Shown here: positions 42,634 through 51,288 of the stretch, in pieces
Numbering within the stretch: position 1 is the first letter of the stretch
How the letters are laid out: each line of letters opens with the position of its first letter
Source: UMGS1883 sp045636425
Lineage (GTDB): Bacteria > Bacillota > Clostridia > UMGS1883
Assembly (NCBI GenBank): GCA_045636425.1
Contig: JAZTXM010000013.1
Coordinates: 62,001 to 126,000 of the forward strand
Direction: 5' to 3'
DNA: 64,000 nucleotides
Made by a program: the position numbers and the translations under genes
Notes under the pieces: generated by a model
Database searches by the model: none
Told to the model about the DNA's origin: nothing
The model's input: the letters and a program-made list of their open reading frames with translations, nothing else

Positions 42634-43773
42634 ATGATACAGAAAGAAATTAACGAAATCAGGAGACGGCTGACAGGCGAAAGAAACTGCATTTCCCGTT
42701 TCTACGGCTGCTTTGTAAATCAGCAAAAGGAAATTGTTTCCCGAATTGACAGTAGTGCCGCTTTAATGCCTCAAAACGAAAAGGACAGGTTTTTGGCGAT
42801 AATAAGAAAAATCCTTTCAGGAGGGCTTGGAAAGTGTCTTACCGATATTACGTTCACCACACAGCAGGTAACAAGCAGTGAAGAGCATGGACTACTTATG
42901 AAGCTTAAGGACACATCGCTATCCGACGAGGAGGCACGAGATAAATTATACACTAAGATAATAGAAAATGTACAGATGGAGGGAAATTATGTTATCCTCC
43001 TTATTGCCGATACATACGACATTCCGTTTAAGGGTGCTGACGGCGTGTCACGCGGCAAGGATTCAACAGACATATTTTCTTATTTCCTTTGCAGTATCTG
43101 TCCCGTAAAAGACGGCAAAGCCGAGATTGCGTATATGCGGGAAGAAAATGAGTTCCATTCATTTGTTACTCCCCAGACGGTTGCGTCGCCTGAGGTTGGC
43201 TTTATGTTCCCTGCCTTTGACGACAGAAACACAAATATTTACAACGCCCTTTTTTATGTGAGGAATACAGCGATAATGCAGGAGTCACTTATAGATTCTT
43301 TATTTAAAACCAAGGCTCCAATGTCTGTTCCCGAACAAAAGGAAGTTTTCACAAATGCACTTACCCAGACTCTTGAAAATGAATGTAGCTTTGACGTAGT
43401 TCAATCAATGCACGAGCAAATCCGCGAGAGGATAACTCAACATAAGGAAAGCAAAGACCCGCAGCCACTCGATTTTACAGCTGATGACGTGGGAAATATG
43501 CTGAAATATAGCGGGGTTGCCGAAGAAAAGGTCCAGGCATTCAGAGAGAAATGCGATAAGGATTTTGGTGAAAATGCAACTCTTATACCCACCAATATAA
43601 TTGAAAGCAAAAAATTTGAAGTGGTAACGCCTCAGGTTAAAATAACTGTTGACCCCGAATACACATATTCCGTGGAAACCAAAGTGATTAACGGAAGAAA
43701 ATATCTTCTGATTCCTGCCGATGACAGTGTAACAATCAACGGAATAAGTATTAAGATTCCAAAAGAAGAATAA
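42634..43773 (+). CDS. DUF4317 domain protein
   Basis: 379 residues matching the clostridial DUF4317 pattern: EINEIRRRLTGERNCISRFYGCFVN at the start, then ILLIADTYDIPFK, GKDSTDIFSYFLCSICPV and VASPEVGFMFPAFDDR. Soluble, no signal peptide. The function of the family is not known. Monocistronic, with promoter just upstream and a strong bidirectional terminator shared with the convergent serine dehydratase. Confidence 0.85.
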   Translation: MIQKEINEIRRRLTGERNCISRFYGCFVNQQKEIVSRIDSSAALMPQNEKDRFLAIIRKILSGGLGKCLTDITFTTQQVTSSEEHGLLMKLKDTSLSDEEARDKLYTKIIENVQMEGNYVILLIADTYDIPFKGADGVSRGKDSTDIFSYFLCSICPVKDGKAEIAYMREENEFHSFVTPQTVASPEVGFMFPAFDDRNTNIYNALFYVRNTAIMQESLIDSLFKTKAPMSVPEQKEVFTNALTQTLENECSFDVVQSMHEQIRERITQHKESKDPQPLDFTADDVGNMLKYSGVAEEKVQAFREKCDKDFGENATLIPTNIIESKKFEVVTPQVKITVDPEYTYSVETKVINGRKYLLIPADDSVTINGISIKIPKEE

Positions 43774-43815
43774 AAAAATCCGATTTGGGGACAGCCCTCA
43801 AATCGGATTTTTTTA
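43774..43815. terminator. Bidirectional terminator
   Basis: AAAAAATCCGATTTG pairs with CAAATCGGATTTTTT between convergent genes. Confidence 0.9.
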
Positions 43816-45249
43816 TTTATACAATTTTGCAAGACCGCCCTCGCCCGTTTCGCGATAATGGCGTGATAAATCCTTTCCTGTTTCATACATTGTCTGCACG
43901 ACAACGTCAAAGGAAATTTTTCTCGTATCTGTAAGGAAGTTTGCAAGATTTACTGCATTTAACGCACGCATTGCCGCAACGGCGTTTCGCTCAATACAAG
44001 GAATCTGTACAAGACCGTAAATAGGGTCGCAGGTGAGTCCCAGATGATGCTCAATTGCAATTTCTGCGGCGTATTCAATTTGTTCAAGGCTCATGTTGTA
44101 AAGCTCTGCCAGAGCCGCAGATGCCATGGCACATGCCGTGCCGATTTCCGCCTGACAGCCACATTCCGCACCGCTTATGGAGGCGTTAGTTTTAACAATA
44201 TTACCAACAAGTGCCGCCGTTTTTAATGCCTTATATATTTCTGAATCGGGAAAATTCCTTTTTTGCTGAATGTAATAGAGCACCGCAGGAAGAACGCCGC
44301 TGGAGCCGCATGTAGGTGCCGTTACAATTTTTTCACCACAGGCATTCTGTTCACTTACGGCAAACGCATAGGAGCATACAAGACGGTTTTCTTTTGTTTG
44401 CTCGGTCTCATCAATATGATGCTGTTTGTATAAAAATTGTGCTTTCTTCTGCACTTTAAGCTTGCCGGGGATGCAGCCAGTATCTGAGAGCCCTTTCTTT
44501 ATAGAACGCTTCATTTCCTCCCAGATTCTGCGTATAAAGGCATCTATATCCTCTCCCTCACATTCGTCCACATATTGCCACAATCGAAGATTGTTTTCCC
44601 GACAGTACTCAGCCATTTCGGAAAAGGTATGAAGCGGATAAAGATTGCTGTTTTCCTGAAGATCTTCCCCCTCTATTGTAATCTGACCGCCGCCGATACT
44701 GCAAACACGTGAAAATCCCATTTTTACATTATTATTAAAGGCAAATATATCCATTGTGTTTGGATGAGGAATGTCTTTTGTAATACAATCAAACTCTATA
44801 TCACAACGGGTTGGCAAAAACGCCTGTGTTATAGCATAATCGGTCATATGCCCCTTGCCTGTTTGTGCCAAAGAACCGTAAAGCACCACCTTATAGCGGT
44901 CTGCATCGGGGAATTTGCGTTTAAACATCAAGCAAGCCTTCTCAGGTCCCATAGTGTGGGAGCTTGAGGGACCTCTCCCGATTTTATAAAGTTCGCGAAT
45001 TGTGGGCATGGCAAGCTTTACCCCTTCTTTCTTAAAGGCAGGCTCCAAATCGGAAAAAAAATACTCAATACTGACATTATAAAGCTTACAAATTTTATAA
45101 ATCGAATCAATGCTGGGATATGAAATTTCGTTCTCCCATTTGGAAACCGCACGATTTGTAACTCCGAGGCTTTTCCCGAATTCCTCCTGTGTCATTCCCA
45201 ATGATTCTCTTAGTGAAGAAATTTTCTCTGCAAAATTTAAGTTTATCAT
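43813..45249 (-). CDS. HTH-fused L-serine dehydratase (4Fe-4S)
   Basis: Residues 1-70 are an XRE-type helix-turn-helix (ISSLRESLGMTQEEFGKSLGV, NRAVSKWENEISYPS). From about residue 85 follows a complete single-chain L-serine ammonia-lyase: SSSHTMGPEKA and GSLAQTGKGHMTD, then the cluster-ligand cysteines in APTCGSSGV, GAECGCQAEIGTA and LTCDPIYG. It deaminates serine to pyruvate. A DNA-binding domain on the enzyme suggests autoregulation by serine or cluster state. The start and promoter (45280-45308) are clear, and the fusion is in one uninterrupted frame. Confidence 0.93.
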   Translation of the reverse strand: MINLNFAEKISSLRESLGMTQEEFGKSLGVTNRAVSKWENEISYPSIDSIYKICKLYNVSIEYFFSDLEPAFKKEGVKLAMPTIRELYKIGRGPSSSHTMGPEKACLMFKRKFPDADRYKVVLYGSLAQTGKGHMTDYAITQAFLPTRCDIEFDCITKDIPHPNTMDIFAFNNNVKMGFSRVCSIGGGQITIEGEDLQENSNLYPLHTFSEMAEYCRENNLRLWQYVDECEGEDIDAFIRRIWEEMKRSIKKGLSDTGCIPGKLKVQKKAQFLYKQHHIDETEQTKENRLVCSYAFAVSEQNACGEKIVTAPTCGSSGVLPAVLYYIQQKRNFPDSEIYKALKTAALVGNIVKTNASISGAECGCQAEIGTACAMASAALAELYNMSLEQIEYAAEIAIEHHLGLTCDPIYGLVQIPCIERNAVAAMRALNAVNLANFLTDTRKISFDVVVQTMYETGKDLSRHYRETGEGGLAKLYK

Positions 45250-45279
45250 AACTGCACTCCAAAAATCTTTATTGACTAA

Positions 45280-45308
45280 ATTATACCAAAATTATTTTGT
45301 CCTGTAAA
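45280..45308 (-). promoter_or_regulatory. Promoter for HTH-serine dehydratase
   Basis: Minus strand TTTACA, 17 bases and TATAAT. Confidence 0.6.
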
Positions 45309-45373
45309 TGGCATTTGATACAATTTTTATCAACCTGCGGTAGAATTTTTGATAAATGCAAATGAATTCGAAA

Positions 45374-45418
45374 ATCACAAAAGAACGAGCTTCGGTATGA
45401 AGCTCGTTCTTTTGTGAT
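45374..45418 (-). terminator. Strong terminator after the oxidoreductase pseudogene
   Basis: A 20-bp stem (ATCACAAAAGAACGAGCTTC and complement) with a 5-nt loop. Confidence 0.85.
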
Positions 45419-45427
45419 ATGTTAGTG

Positions 45428-46405
45428 TTATTTTATATAAATTTCTTTTCCGCCCTGCCTTGCACTTTCATACATTGCAAAGACGGTTTTCATGGTGTTT
45501 GCTGAATCAAAGACTGTGAAATACTTTCCGTGGTCGTAATACTCTTTTAAAAGTGCGATATGCCCTGTTCCCCAGTAAGCTTTCTCACCCTCTGCAGTAA
45601 CGTCATGGCAGAGCATTTCATCATCCAAAAACAGCTTGTCATCGGCGTAACGAAGGGTTCCTTTTTCACAAACCACCTGTAAATCGGGGGTGCTATTGGA
45701 GGAAAATGCATTCGTGGCAAAGAAAATCGCTTTCGCATCATCATTTGTCCTGAGCGACGCCATGAAGCTGTCCTCCACCTCGATTACGTTTTCAAGAGAG
45801 AAATTATTCATGACAGCTTTAAGCGACTTAAATCCACCTGTGAAATATCCCATAAGGTCAAGCGTATGTATTGCCTGGTTAATAAGAACGCCTCCGCCCT
45901 CGGTTTCCCATTTTCCGCGCCATGCATCGGTATCATAATAGGCTTTATCACGAAACCACGTTAAAATTCCGCGTACACCGATAATATTTCCGAGCTGACC
46001 CGAGGCAAGTATTTCCTTCATCTTTAAAACGCAGGTATTAAGCCTGTTCTGAAAGCAAACGGCAACTTTTTCCACTCCGGGAAGCTTAAGCATTTTTTCA
46101 AACTGCTCAAGGTTTATGGCAAGAGGCTTTTCACAAACAACTTCTTTGTTTTTTTAAAGAGCCTTTTTTACCATGTCAAAATGCAGATAATGAGGTGTAC
46201 AGATATGCACACTGTCAATACTCTCATCACCAAGCATTTCTTCAAAATCTGCGTATGTAACCACATCATAATTATCTGCACATTTTTTAATACAGCTTTC
46301 ATCACAGTCACACACTGCATAAAGACGGGCATTCGCCACATTTTCAAGTGCCGCGGCGTGAATGGGTCCTATCGCTCCGTAACCTACAATACATACGTTT
46401 TTCAA
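45428..46405 (-). pseudogene. Gfo/Idh/MocA oxidoreductase with in-frame stop
   Basis: NAD-dependent sugar oxidoreductase. A TTG start at 46405 after GAAAGGAAGAGATTCAT gives KNVCIVGYGAIGPIHAAAL (Rossmann), then VHICTPHYLHFDMVKKAL and a TAA at 46154-46156 where a Lys codon is expected. The same frame continues with KNKEVVCEKPLAINLEQFEK and the C-terminal domain (DTDAWRGKWETEGGGVLINQAIHTLDL) to 45428. One A-to-T change accounts for the stop. The catalytic CEKP lies after it, so the gene is dead unless read through or mis-sequenced. Confidence 0.85.
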
Positions 46406-46428
46406 ATGAATCTCTTCCTTTCGGTGTC

Positions 46429-46810
46429 TTACAGATTCTCGGGGCATTCTCCGCAATCGGGGACATCAACAGGAGTTCCGCCGTTATTGGCAGATTCTAT
46501 TGCAACAAGCCCGGGGATTGTATATCTTGCGGCATTCCATGCATTGAGAACCGGCTACTTATGATTATACACCGCTTTGCAGAAATCGTCAATAAGTAAT
46601 TTATGAGTTGCCATATGTCCGTTGTCAAGACCGTCAAATTCCTTGGGAAGTCTTGCCATTTCTTTCTCCTGGATTTCTGCAACATCATCCCACTGCCACT
46701 CGCCGTTTGCAAGCTCCATAAATAGACTTGCTGCACACCAGCAATCTTTCAATAAGCGAAATTGTAACCTCGGTTGGTTTTTCCGATATTCCGCATTTTA
46801 TAAAATCATT
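46429..46810 (-). pseudogene. Remnant of a second Gfo/Idh/MocA oxidoreductase
   Basis: Only the C-terminal part survives. It begins abruptly after a terminator with DFIKCGISEKPTEVTISLIER in one frame, then shifts to another for MELANGEWQWDDVAEIQEKEMARLP and HKLLIDDFCKAVYN. A TAG (46555-46557) follows, then the same frame reads PVLNAWNAARYTIPGLVAIES to the real stop at 46431. The N-terminal Rossmann half is missing. Three separate lesions indicate decay. Confidence 0.75.
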
Positions 46811-46811
46811 T

Positions 46812-46838
46812 AAAAAAAACACCGGGAAAACTCCCGGC
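46812..46838 (-). terminator. Second terminator after the uxu operon
   Basis: CCGGGA / TCCCGG stem followed on the minus strand by a run of eight T residues. Confidence 0.7.
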
Positions 46839-46857
46839 GAATACAGAAATTCAATAC

Positions 46858-46886
46858 AAAAAGCAGAGTGATTTCACTCTGCTTTT
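46858..46886 (-). terminator. Terminator of the uxu operon
   Basis: AAAAGCAGAGTGA pairs with TCACTCTGCTTTT, just after the stop at 46907. Confidence 0.8.
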
Positions 46887-46906
46887 ATGTTTGTTCAGTT
46901 ATCAAA

Positions 46907-47752
46907 TTATACTCCGCTGTATGCAGCAAAACCGCCGTCAACGGGAATAACAACACCATTTACAAAACTTGATGCATCCTTATGTACAAGGAACAGAAGA
47001 GTGCCTATAAGCTCCTCTGCCTTACCGAATCGCTCCATAGGGGTTGCCGCTAAGATTTTGCCTGTTCTTGCGGTAGGAGTACCATCATCATTGAACAGAA
47101 GCTTTTCATTCTGCTTTGTTACAAAGAATCCCGGGGCTATCGCATTACAGCGAATGTTTGTCTTTGAAAAATGAACTGCAAGCCACTGTGTAAAGTTGGA
47201 TATTGCCGCCTTTGCACCGGAATACGCAGGAATCTTTGTAAGAGGCGTATAAGCATTCATACTTGAAATATTGATAATGCTCGCATCCTCTTTATCAAGC
47301 ATATCCTTTGCAAACACCTGTGTAGGAAGAAGTGTTCCGAGGAAATTAAGATTAAACACAAATTCAACGCCTGACTGGTCAAGATCGAAGAATGTTTTTA
47401 CATTTCCCATTGCTTCGGGTGTAAAGTATTCATTATCGGTTGTTGCTTTGGGGTTATTTCCGCCTGCGCCATTGATAAGAATGTCGCAAGTGCCAAAGTC
47501 CTTTACGATTTGTTCGTGCGCTTTTTCTATGCTTTCCTTATCAAGCACATTACAAGCATATCCTTTTGCAATACCGCCATCTTTTACTATTTTATCAGCA
47601 TAGTCTTTTGCAGCTTCTTCATTAAGGTCTAAAAGTGCTACTTTTGCACCGGTATTTGCAAGTGCTTCTGCAAACATAGAGCAAAGCACACCGCCTGCGC
47701 CTGTCACAACGCAAACTTTTCCTGTTAAATCTACTTCAAAAGGTAATTTCAT
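46907..47752 (-). CDS. uxuB: SDR-family D-mannonate oxidoreductase (fructuronate reductase)
   Basis: Short-chain dehydrogenase of 281 residues. Cofactor motif is VTGAGGVLCSMFAEAL, then LINGAGGNNP, the catalytic Ser in INISSMNAYT and YSGAKAAISNF with Tyr-x-x-x-Lys. In Firmicutes an SDR next to uxuA reduces fructuronate to mannonate. It overlaps the uxuA stop by four bases (ATGA), which supports this role. The substrate is inferred from the partner gene. Confidence 0.85.
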   Translation of the reverse strand: MKLPFEVDLTGKVCVVTGAGGVLCSMFAEALANTGAKVALLDLNEEAAKDYADKIVKDGGIAKGYACNVLDKESIEKAHEQIVKDFGTCDILINGAGGNNPKATTDNEYFTPEAMGNVKTFFDLDQSGVEFVFNLNFLGTLLPTQVFAKDMLDKEDASIINISSMNAYTPLTKIPAYSGAKAAISNFTQWLAVHFSKTNIRCNAIAPGFFVTKQNEKLLFNDDGTPTARTGKILAATPMERFGKAEELIGTLLFLVHKDASSFVNGVVIPVDGGFAAYSGV

Positions 47753-48792
47753 TTTGTTCCCTCTTTCTCAAGTGTTTCCCATATACCCGCCATATACATT
47801 GCACCTAAAGCTCTGTCATAAAGGCCGTATCCGGGTTTTCCTGTTTCGCCCCAGATCATTCTGCCGTGATCAGGACGGAGATATCCCTTAAAGCCGCAGT
47901 CATGATAAGCCTTAAGAATTTCAACAACATCAAGCGAACCGCATTCGGAAAGATGTCCGCTTTCTTCAAAGGAACCATCGGGAAGGATTTTTATATTTCT
48001 TACATGTGCGAAATGAATTCTACCCATCGCTCCATATTTTCTTACCATAGCCGTGTAATCGTTAAAGGTCGCACATCCGAGAGAACCGCTGCAAAGTGTA
48101 AGCCCATGATGAGTGTCATCATAAAGGGAAAGAAATCTGTCGATATTCTTTTCATTTGTGATAATTCTCGGAATTCCAAAAATAGGCCACGGCGGATCAT
48201 CGGGATGAATCGCCATATTAACATCGCATTCTGCCGCTACGGGAATAATCTCTTTTATAAAGTATTCAAGATTCTCCCACAAGCCTTCCTCACCAATCTC
48301 TTTGTACTTTTCAATAAGACCTGACATTTCCTCGGGAGTATATGACGCATCCCAGCCGGGAAGTGTCATCTTAGTGGGATCCATCTTGTCCACATCTTCC
48401 TTGTAGTAAACAAGCGCATTTGATCCGTCTGGAAGCGGTTGATCAAGACGAGAACGGGTCCAGTCAAAAACGGGCATAAAGTTATAGCATATACATTTTA
48501 CGCCTGCCTTTGCAAGTCTTCTTATATTTTCCTTGTAGTTATCTATGTATAGCTGATAGTTGCCACGGCGCAGTTTAATATCCTCGTGAACGGGAACAGA
48601 CTCGATAACTTCCATTTCAAGTCCTTTAGCATTTACCATAGCTTTCATTTTATCAATTTCTTCCTGAGGCCATACTTCCCCTGCAGGAACGCTGTATACA
48701 GCCGTAACAACGCCTGTCATACAAGGAATCTGTCTGATATGGTCAAGCGTTATTGAATCACTTTCTCCATACCATCTGAAAGTCATTTTCAT
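47749..48792 (-). CDS. uxuA: D-mannonate dehydratase
   Basis: Converts D-mannonate to 2-keto-3-deoxygluconate. 347 residues starting MKMTFRWYGESDSITLDHIRQIPCM. Family blocks include CYNFMPVFDWTRS, MAIHPDDPPWPIFGIPRI, LCSGSLG, IHFAHVRNI and LRPDHGRMIWGE. Together with uxuB, kdgK and KDPG aldolase it gives a complete route from fructuronate to pyruvate plus glyceraldehyde-3-phosphate within this window. AAGGAGGATAAGAAT precedes the ATG. Confidence 0.95.
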   Translation of the reverse strand: MKMTFRWYGESDSITLDHIRQIPCMTGVVTAVYSVPAGEVWPQEEIDKMKAMVNAKGLEMEVIESVPVHEDIKLRRGNYQLYIDNYKENIRRLAKAGVKCICYNFMPVFDWTRSRLDQPLPDGSNALVYYKEDVDKMDPTKMTLPGWDASYTPEEMSGLIEKYKEIGEEGLWENLEYFIKEIIPVAAECDVNMAIHPDDPPWPIFGIPRIITNEKNIDRFLSLYDDTHHGLTLCSGSLGCATFNDYTAMVRKYGAMGRIHFAHVRNIKILPDGSFEESGHLSECGSLDVVEILKAYHDCGFKGYLRPDHGRMIWGETGKPGYGLYDRALGAMYMAGIWETLEKEGTK

Positions 48793-48827
48793 ATTCTTAT
48801 CCTCCTTTTCAATTCATATTTAATTTA

Positions 48828-48872
48828 ATTATAGCTGATTTTTAAAGATTGTCAATGTGTAAAAAACACATA
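48828..48872 (-). promoter_or_regulatory. uxuA promoter with upstream dyad
   Basis: Minus strand TTGACA (48850-48855), 16 bases and TATAAT (48828-48833). The dyad TGTGT-AAAAA-ACACA lies just upstream of the -35 and could be an operator for a sugar-acid regulator. Confidence 0.65.
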
Positions 48873-48947
48873 TAGTTGTCATTTTCCAACTTTTGCAGGT
48901 TTTCGCAATTTAACACAAAAACAGGGTGTAAAAAAGACAAATCCTTT

Positions 48948-49505
48948 CTATGCCTCACATTCATTGTTAAACCATAATTTTTTCTGTCCTGTCGAAACAG
49001 CGGAAGCTCCCCACTTTATCGCCTCTGAGGCTTCCTTCTCGGTCTCTATAAGGCCACCTGCAATAATGGGAACCTCCACGGTTTCCTTAAGCTTTGGAAT
49101 CACCTTGAGAATACTTCCCGGCATAACTTCAATCATCTGTGCTTTTGAGGTTTTCCATGATTCAATTGTTGTGTTTACGGAGCGTGAATCCACTATGAAA
49201 AACCTCTGAACAGTAAACAGGCCTAATTCGCGGGCTATCTTTATAGTACCTGTACGTGTACTTATAATCCCGTCGACACCTTTAGCTTTCAAATATTCAA
49301 TTCCGCTTCTGTCTTTGCCTATCCCTTCTGCAAGATCAAGATGAACAAAACACTTCTTGCCTGCCTCGTGCAATATTTTGACAGTATCCTCAAGAGACAA
49401 AATATTGGGGTTAAGGTCAAAAACGATTTTAACATCCGAATCTGCCGCACCAATAAGTTCATCATAATTACGAACTGCGGCAATTACCTTGTTACGCATC
49501 AGCAT
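48948..49505 (-). CDS. glpP: Glycerol-3-phosphate responsive antiterminator GlpP
   Basis: RNA-binding antiterminator with a TIM-barrel-like fold, 185 residues. Motifs: VFDLNPNILSLEDTVKILHEAGKKCFVHLDLAEGI, GVDGIISTRTGTIKIAREL, QRFFIVDSRSV, IEVMPGSI and PIIAGGLIET. With G3P bound, the Bacillus protein lets transcription pass leader terminators of glp genes. No glpF, glpK or glpD lies nearby. Its own mRNA leader carries such a terminator, so autoregulation is likely. Confidence 0.9.
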   Translation of the reverse strand: MLMRNKVIAAVRNYDELIGAADSDVKIVFDLNPNILSLEDTVKILHEAGKKCFVHLDLAEGIGKDRSGIEYLKAKGVDGIISTRTGTIKIARELGLFTVQRFFIVDSRSVNTTIESWKTSKAQMIEVMPGSILKVIPKLKETVEVPIIAGGLIETEKEASEAIKWGASAVSTGQKKLWFNNECEA

Positions 49506-49643
49506 ATTATCACCAATTAATCAATATTTTTCGCGGCAATGATATTTGCTCCGCTTGCATTTTTAATTATAACATCTTTAATTTTGATTGGCAAGTGTGC
49601 ATTTCATTTATTTGTTTATGCCATCATTCTCTATCTTAATAAA

Positions 49644-49694
49644 CAAAAAAGACATGACAAAGCACAGGGTTAACCCCACGCTTCGACACATCTC
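49644..49694 (-). terminator. Intrinsic terminator in the glpP leader
   Basis: On the minus strand AAGCGTGGGGTT can pair with AACCCTGTGCTT (three G-U pairs), extended by GATGTGTCG with TGTCATGTC, then TTTTTTG. It lies between the promoter and glpP, about 140 nt before the start, as expected of a GlpP target. Confidence 0.65.
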
Positions 49695-49714
49695 CTAATC
49701 TCTGTATCGACGTT

Positions 49715-49743
49715 ATAATAGCACTTTTGATATTTTTTGTCAA
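49715..49743 (-). promoter_or_regulatory. glpP promoter
   Basis: Minus strand TTGACA, 17 bases and TATTAT. Confidence 0.8.
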
Positions 49744-49782
49744 GAGTAAAATATAAGGTTTTAGAAGAATGAGTGTGCGATT

Positions 49783-49878
49783 GCCCTCTCAGGGTTCGAA
49801 TCTCCGGACAACTTGATTAAAAGGCTGTAAAAACAGCATGTTTAGACACATATGTTTTCCGTGCAAACCCCAATATGA
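49783..49878. repeat. Copy A of a tRNA-derived repeat
   Basis: Starts GCCCTCTCAGGGTTCGAATC and is fused to CGGACAACTTGATTAAAAG and a roughly 65-bp tail ending CAATATGAT. The same tail is at 52989-53062, and the start block occurs at 52883-52905. So this is a deleted copy of the 52.9-53.1 kb unit. Confidence 0.75.
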
Positions 49879-49900
49879 TAGTATATATTCAAAATAATTA

Positions 49901-50026
49901 TCAGAAGTTCCTAAAAGCTAACTCCGTGGCTGTTAAAAGCGAATATCCCTTTCCCAGTTCATGTTTAATCTCTCTCATTCTTTCGACATCTGTGATAGAG
50001 TCACCTTGGAAAAGTATAGTTTTCAT
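49901..50026 (-). pseudogene. SGNH/GDSL hydrolase, N-terminal fragment
   Basis: 41 residues reading MKTILFQGDSITDVER and LGKGYSLLTATELAF, the block I start of a GDSL-type esterase with its catalytic serine. It then ends at TGA next to the tRNA-derived repeat. The remaining 150 or so residues are absent. The ribosome-binding site is also lost in the neighbouring terminator. Confidence 0.7.
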
Positions 50027-50071
50027 TATATAAGGAGGAACTGAAATTCAATTTCAGTTCCTCCTTATATA
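50027..50071 (-). terminator. Terminator of the nagB-nucleotidyltransferase-kinase run
   Basis: TATATAAGGAGGAACTGAAATT with an almost exact complement; a very stable palindrome. Confidence 0.8.
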
Positions 50072-50100
50072 AATTCAGTTAGTTACTAAAACAAAGCAAC

Positions 50101-50415
50101 TTATATATACTTTTGTGCAATTCTTGACATTTCGGGAAGTTTCTTTTCTATATCCTTTACCAGTGCAAATTGGTTTCTCGCACGGTCAAGGTTGTGATTT
50201 TCCCTGTGTATTTTAAAATATGTATCTCCGTTTATGTAGTCTGCAAGGAATCTTATTCCGCACTCGTATGTCATAAGAAGTGCCGAAAGCGGAAGAAGCT
50301 CTGCCTCTTTTTTAGTCAGATTTGCCCCGACCTCACCTAAGAATCCCTTGGCAAACGCCTCATACTTATCAAGACCAAAATAAACCTTTTCAAGGTCGTA
50401 CTTGTTAGATTCCAT
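50101..50415 (-). pseudogene. N-acetylhexosamine kinase-like C-terminal fragment
   Basis: About 104 residues resembling only the end of an aminoglycoside-phosphotransferase-type sugar kinase (NahK-like): LEKVYFGLDKYEAFAKGFL, LLPLSALLMTYECGIRFLADYI and TYFKIHRENHNLDRARNQF. Full-length relatives are several times longer, and the ATP-binding and catalytic parts are missing. It nevertheless has a good ribosome-binding site (GGAGGGAATATAC) and overlaps the end of the nucleotidyltransferase. A 5' deletion is the simplest explanation; a functional short protein cannot be excluded. Confidence 0.65.
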
Positions 50416-51253
50416 TGTATATTCCCTCCGCAAAGAGTTTTTTAACGGCACTTACAACAGATTCCTTGTCCTCACGGTAAGTAACACCGTACCATTTTTC
50501 ATCGGTTGTAAGAACCTTTACCCTTTCGCCATTTTCCTTAATAGCACGGTCAATAACAAAGGGAATGTAAAATTCGTCTTTTAAAGGATTTGAAAGATTT
50601 TCCATAAATTTCACAAAATCTGCTTCCACACGGCTGAAAATTTCAGGTCTTAGTCCCCACATATTCATGGAAACAGTAGTGTCAAGCGGAATACCGCTAT
50701 TTTTATCAAGAGCCGTATGCTCAGTGATACTCTTTAATATGCCGCCCTCAACCTCGCATACACCGCGTGCTACGGTGCCATTTTCGGTAAGGGTATTACC
50801 AAGCTTATATCCTACCATGCAGGCTAAGTCCGATGAAGTTAATTCATCATAAATGGTCTTAAAAGCACTCTGTCCGTAATAGTCATCTGCATTGATGAGA
50901 GCAAAAGGCTCCTTTACCACGTCTTTACAGCAATATACTGCGTGGCCTGTTCCCCACGGTTTTGTCCTTCCTTCAGGAGCAGTAAAGCCCTCGGGAAGAT
51001 TCTCCATATCCTGGAAAACATACTCCGTCTTAATTCTTTTTTCTATTCTGTTTCCCACTATTTCACGGAAATCCTTTTCTATATCCCTGCGAATAATGAA
51101 AACAACTTTATTAAAGCCTGCCTTCATTGCATCAAAAACAGAAAGGTCAAGGATTACTTCTCCTCCGGGACCGATAGGCTCAAGCTGCTTGAGCCCTCCG
51201 AATCTGCTTCCCATTCCGGCAGCCATAACAACAAGTGTTGCATCTTTGCCCAT
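50405..51253 (-). CDS. Sugar-phosphate nucleotidyltransferase
   Basis: 282 residues from the ATG at 51253 (after AAAGGCGGTGTTTTAT). The pyrophosphorylase signature is LVVMAAGMGSRFGGLKQLEP, followed by GGEVILDLSVFDAMKAGF, KPWGTGHAVYCCKDVV and INADDYYG. The C-terminal part has NMWGLRPEIF. It makes an NDP-sugar from a hexose-1-phosphate. The kinase fragment downstream and nagB upstream hint at GlcNAc/galacto-N-biose use. The exact sugar is not determined. Confidence 0.85.
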   Translation of the reverse strand: MGKDATLVVMAAGMGSRFGGLKQLEPIGPGGEVILDLSVFDAMKAGFNKVVFIIRRDIEKDFREIVGNRIEKRIKTEYVFQDMENLPEGFTAPEGRTKPWGTGHAVYCCKDVVKEPFALINADDYYGQSAFKTIYDELTSSDLACMVGYKLGNTLTENGTVARGVCEVEGGILKSITEHTALDKNSGIPLDTTVSMNMWGLRPEIFSRVEADFVKFMENLSNPLKDEFYIPFVIDRAIKENGERVKVLTTDEKWYGVTYREDKESVVSAVKKLFAEGIYNGI

Positions 51254-51288
51254 ATAAAACACCGCCTTTATATATAATCGGTATTTTA

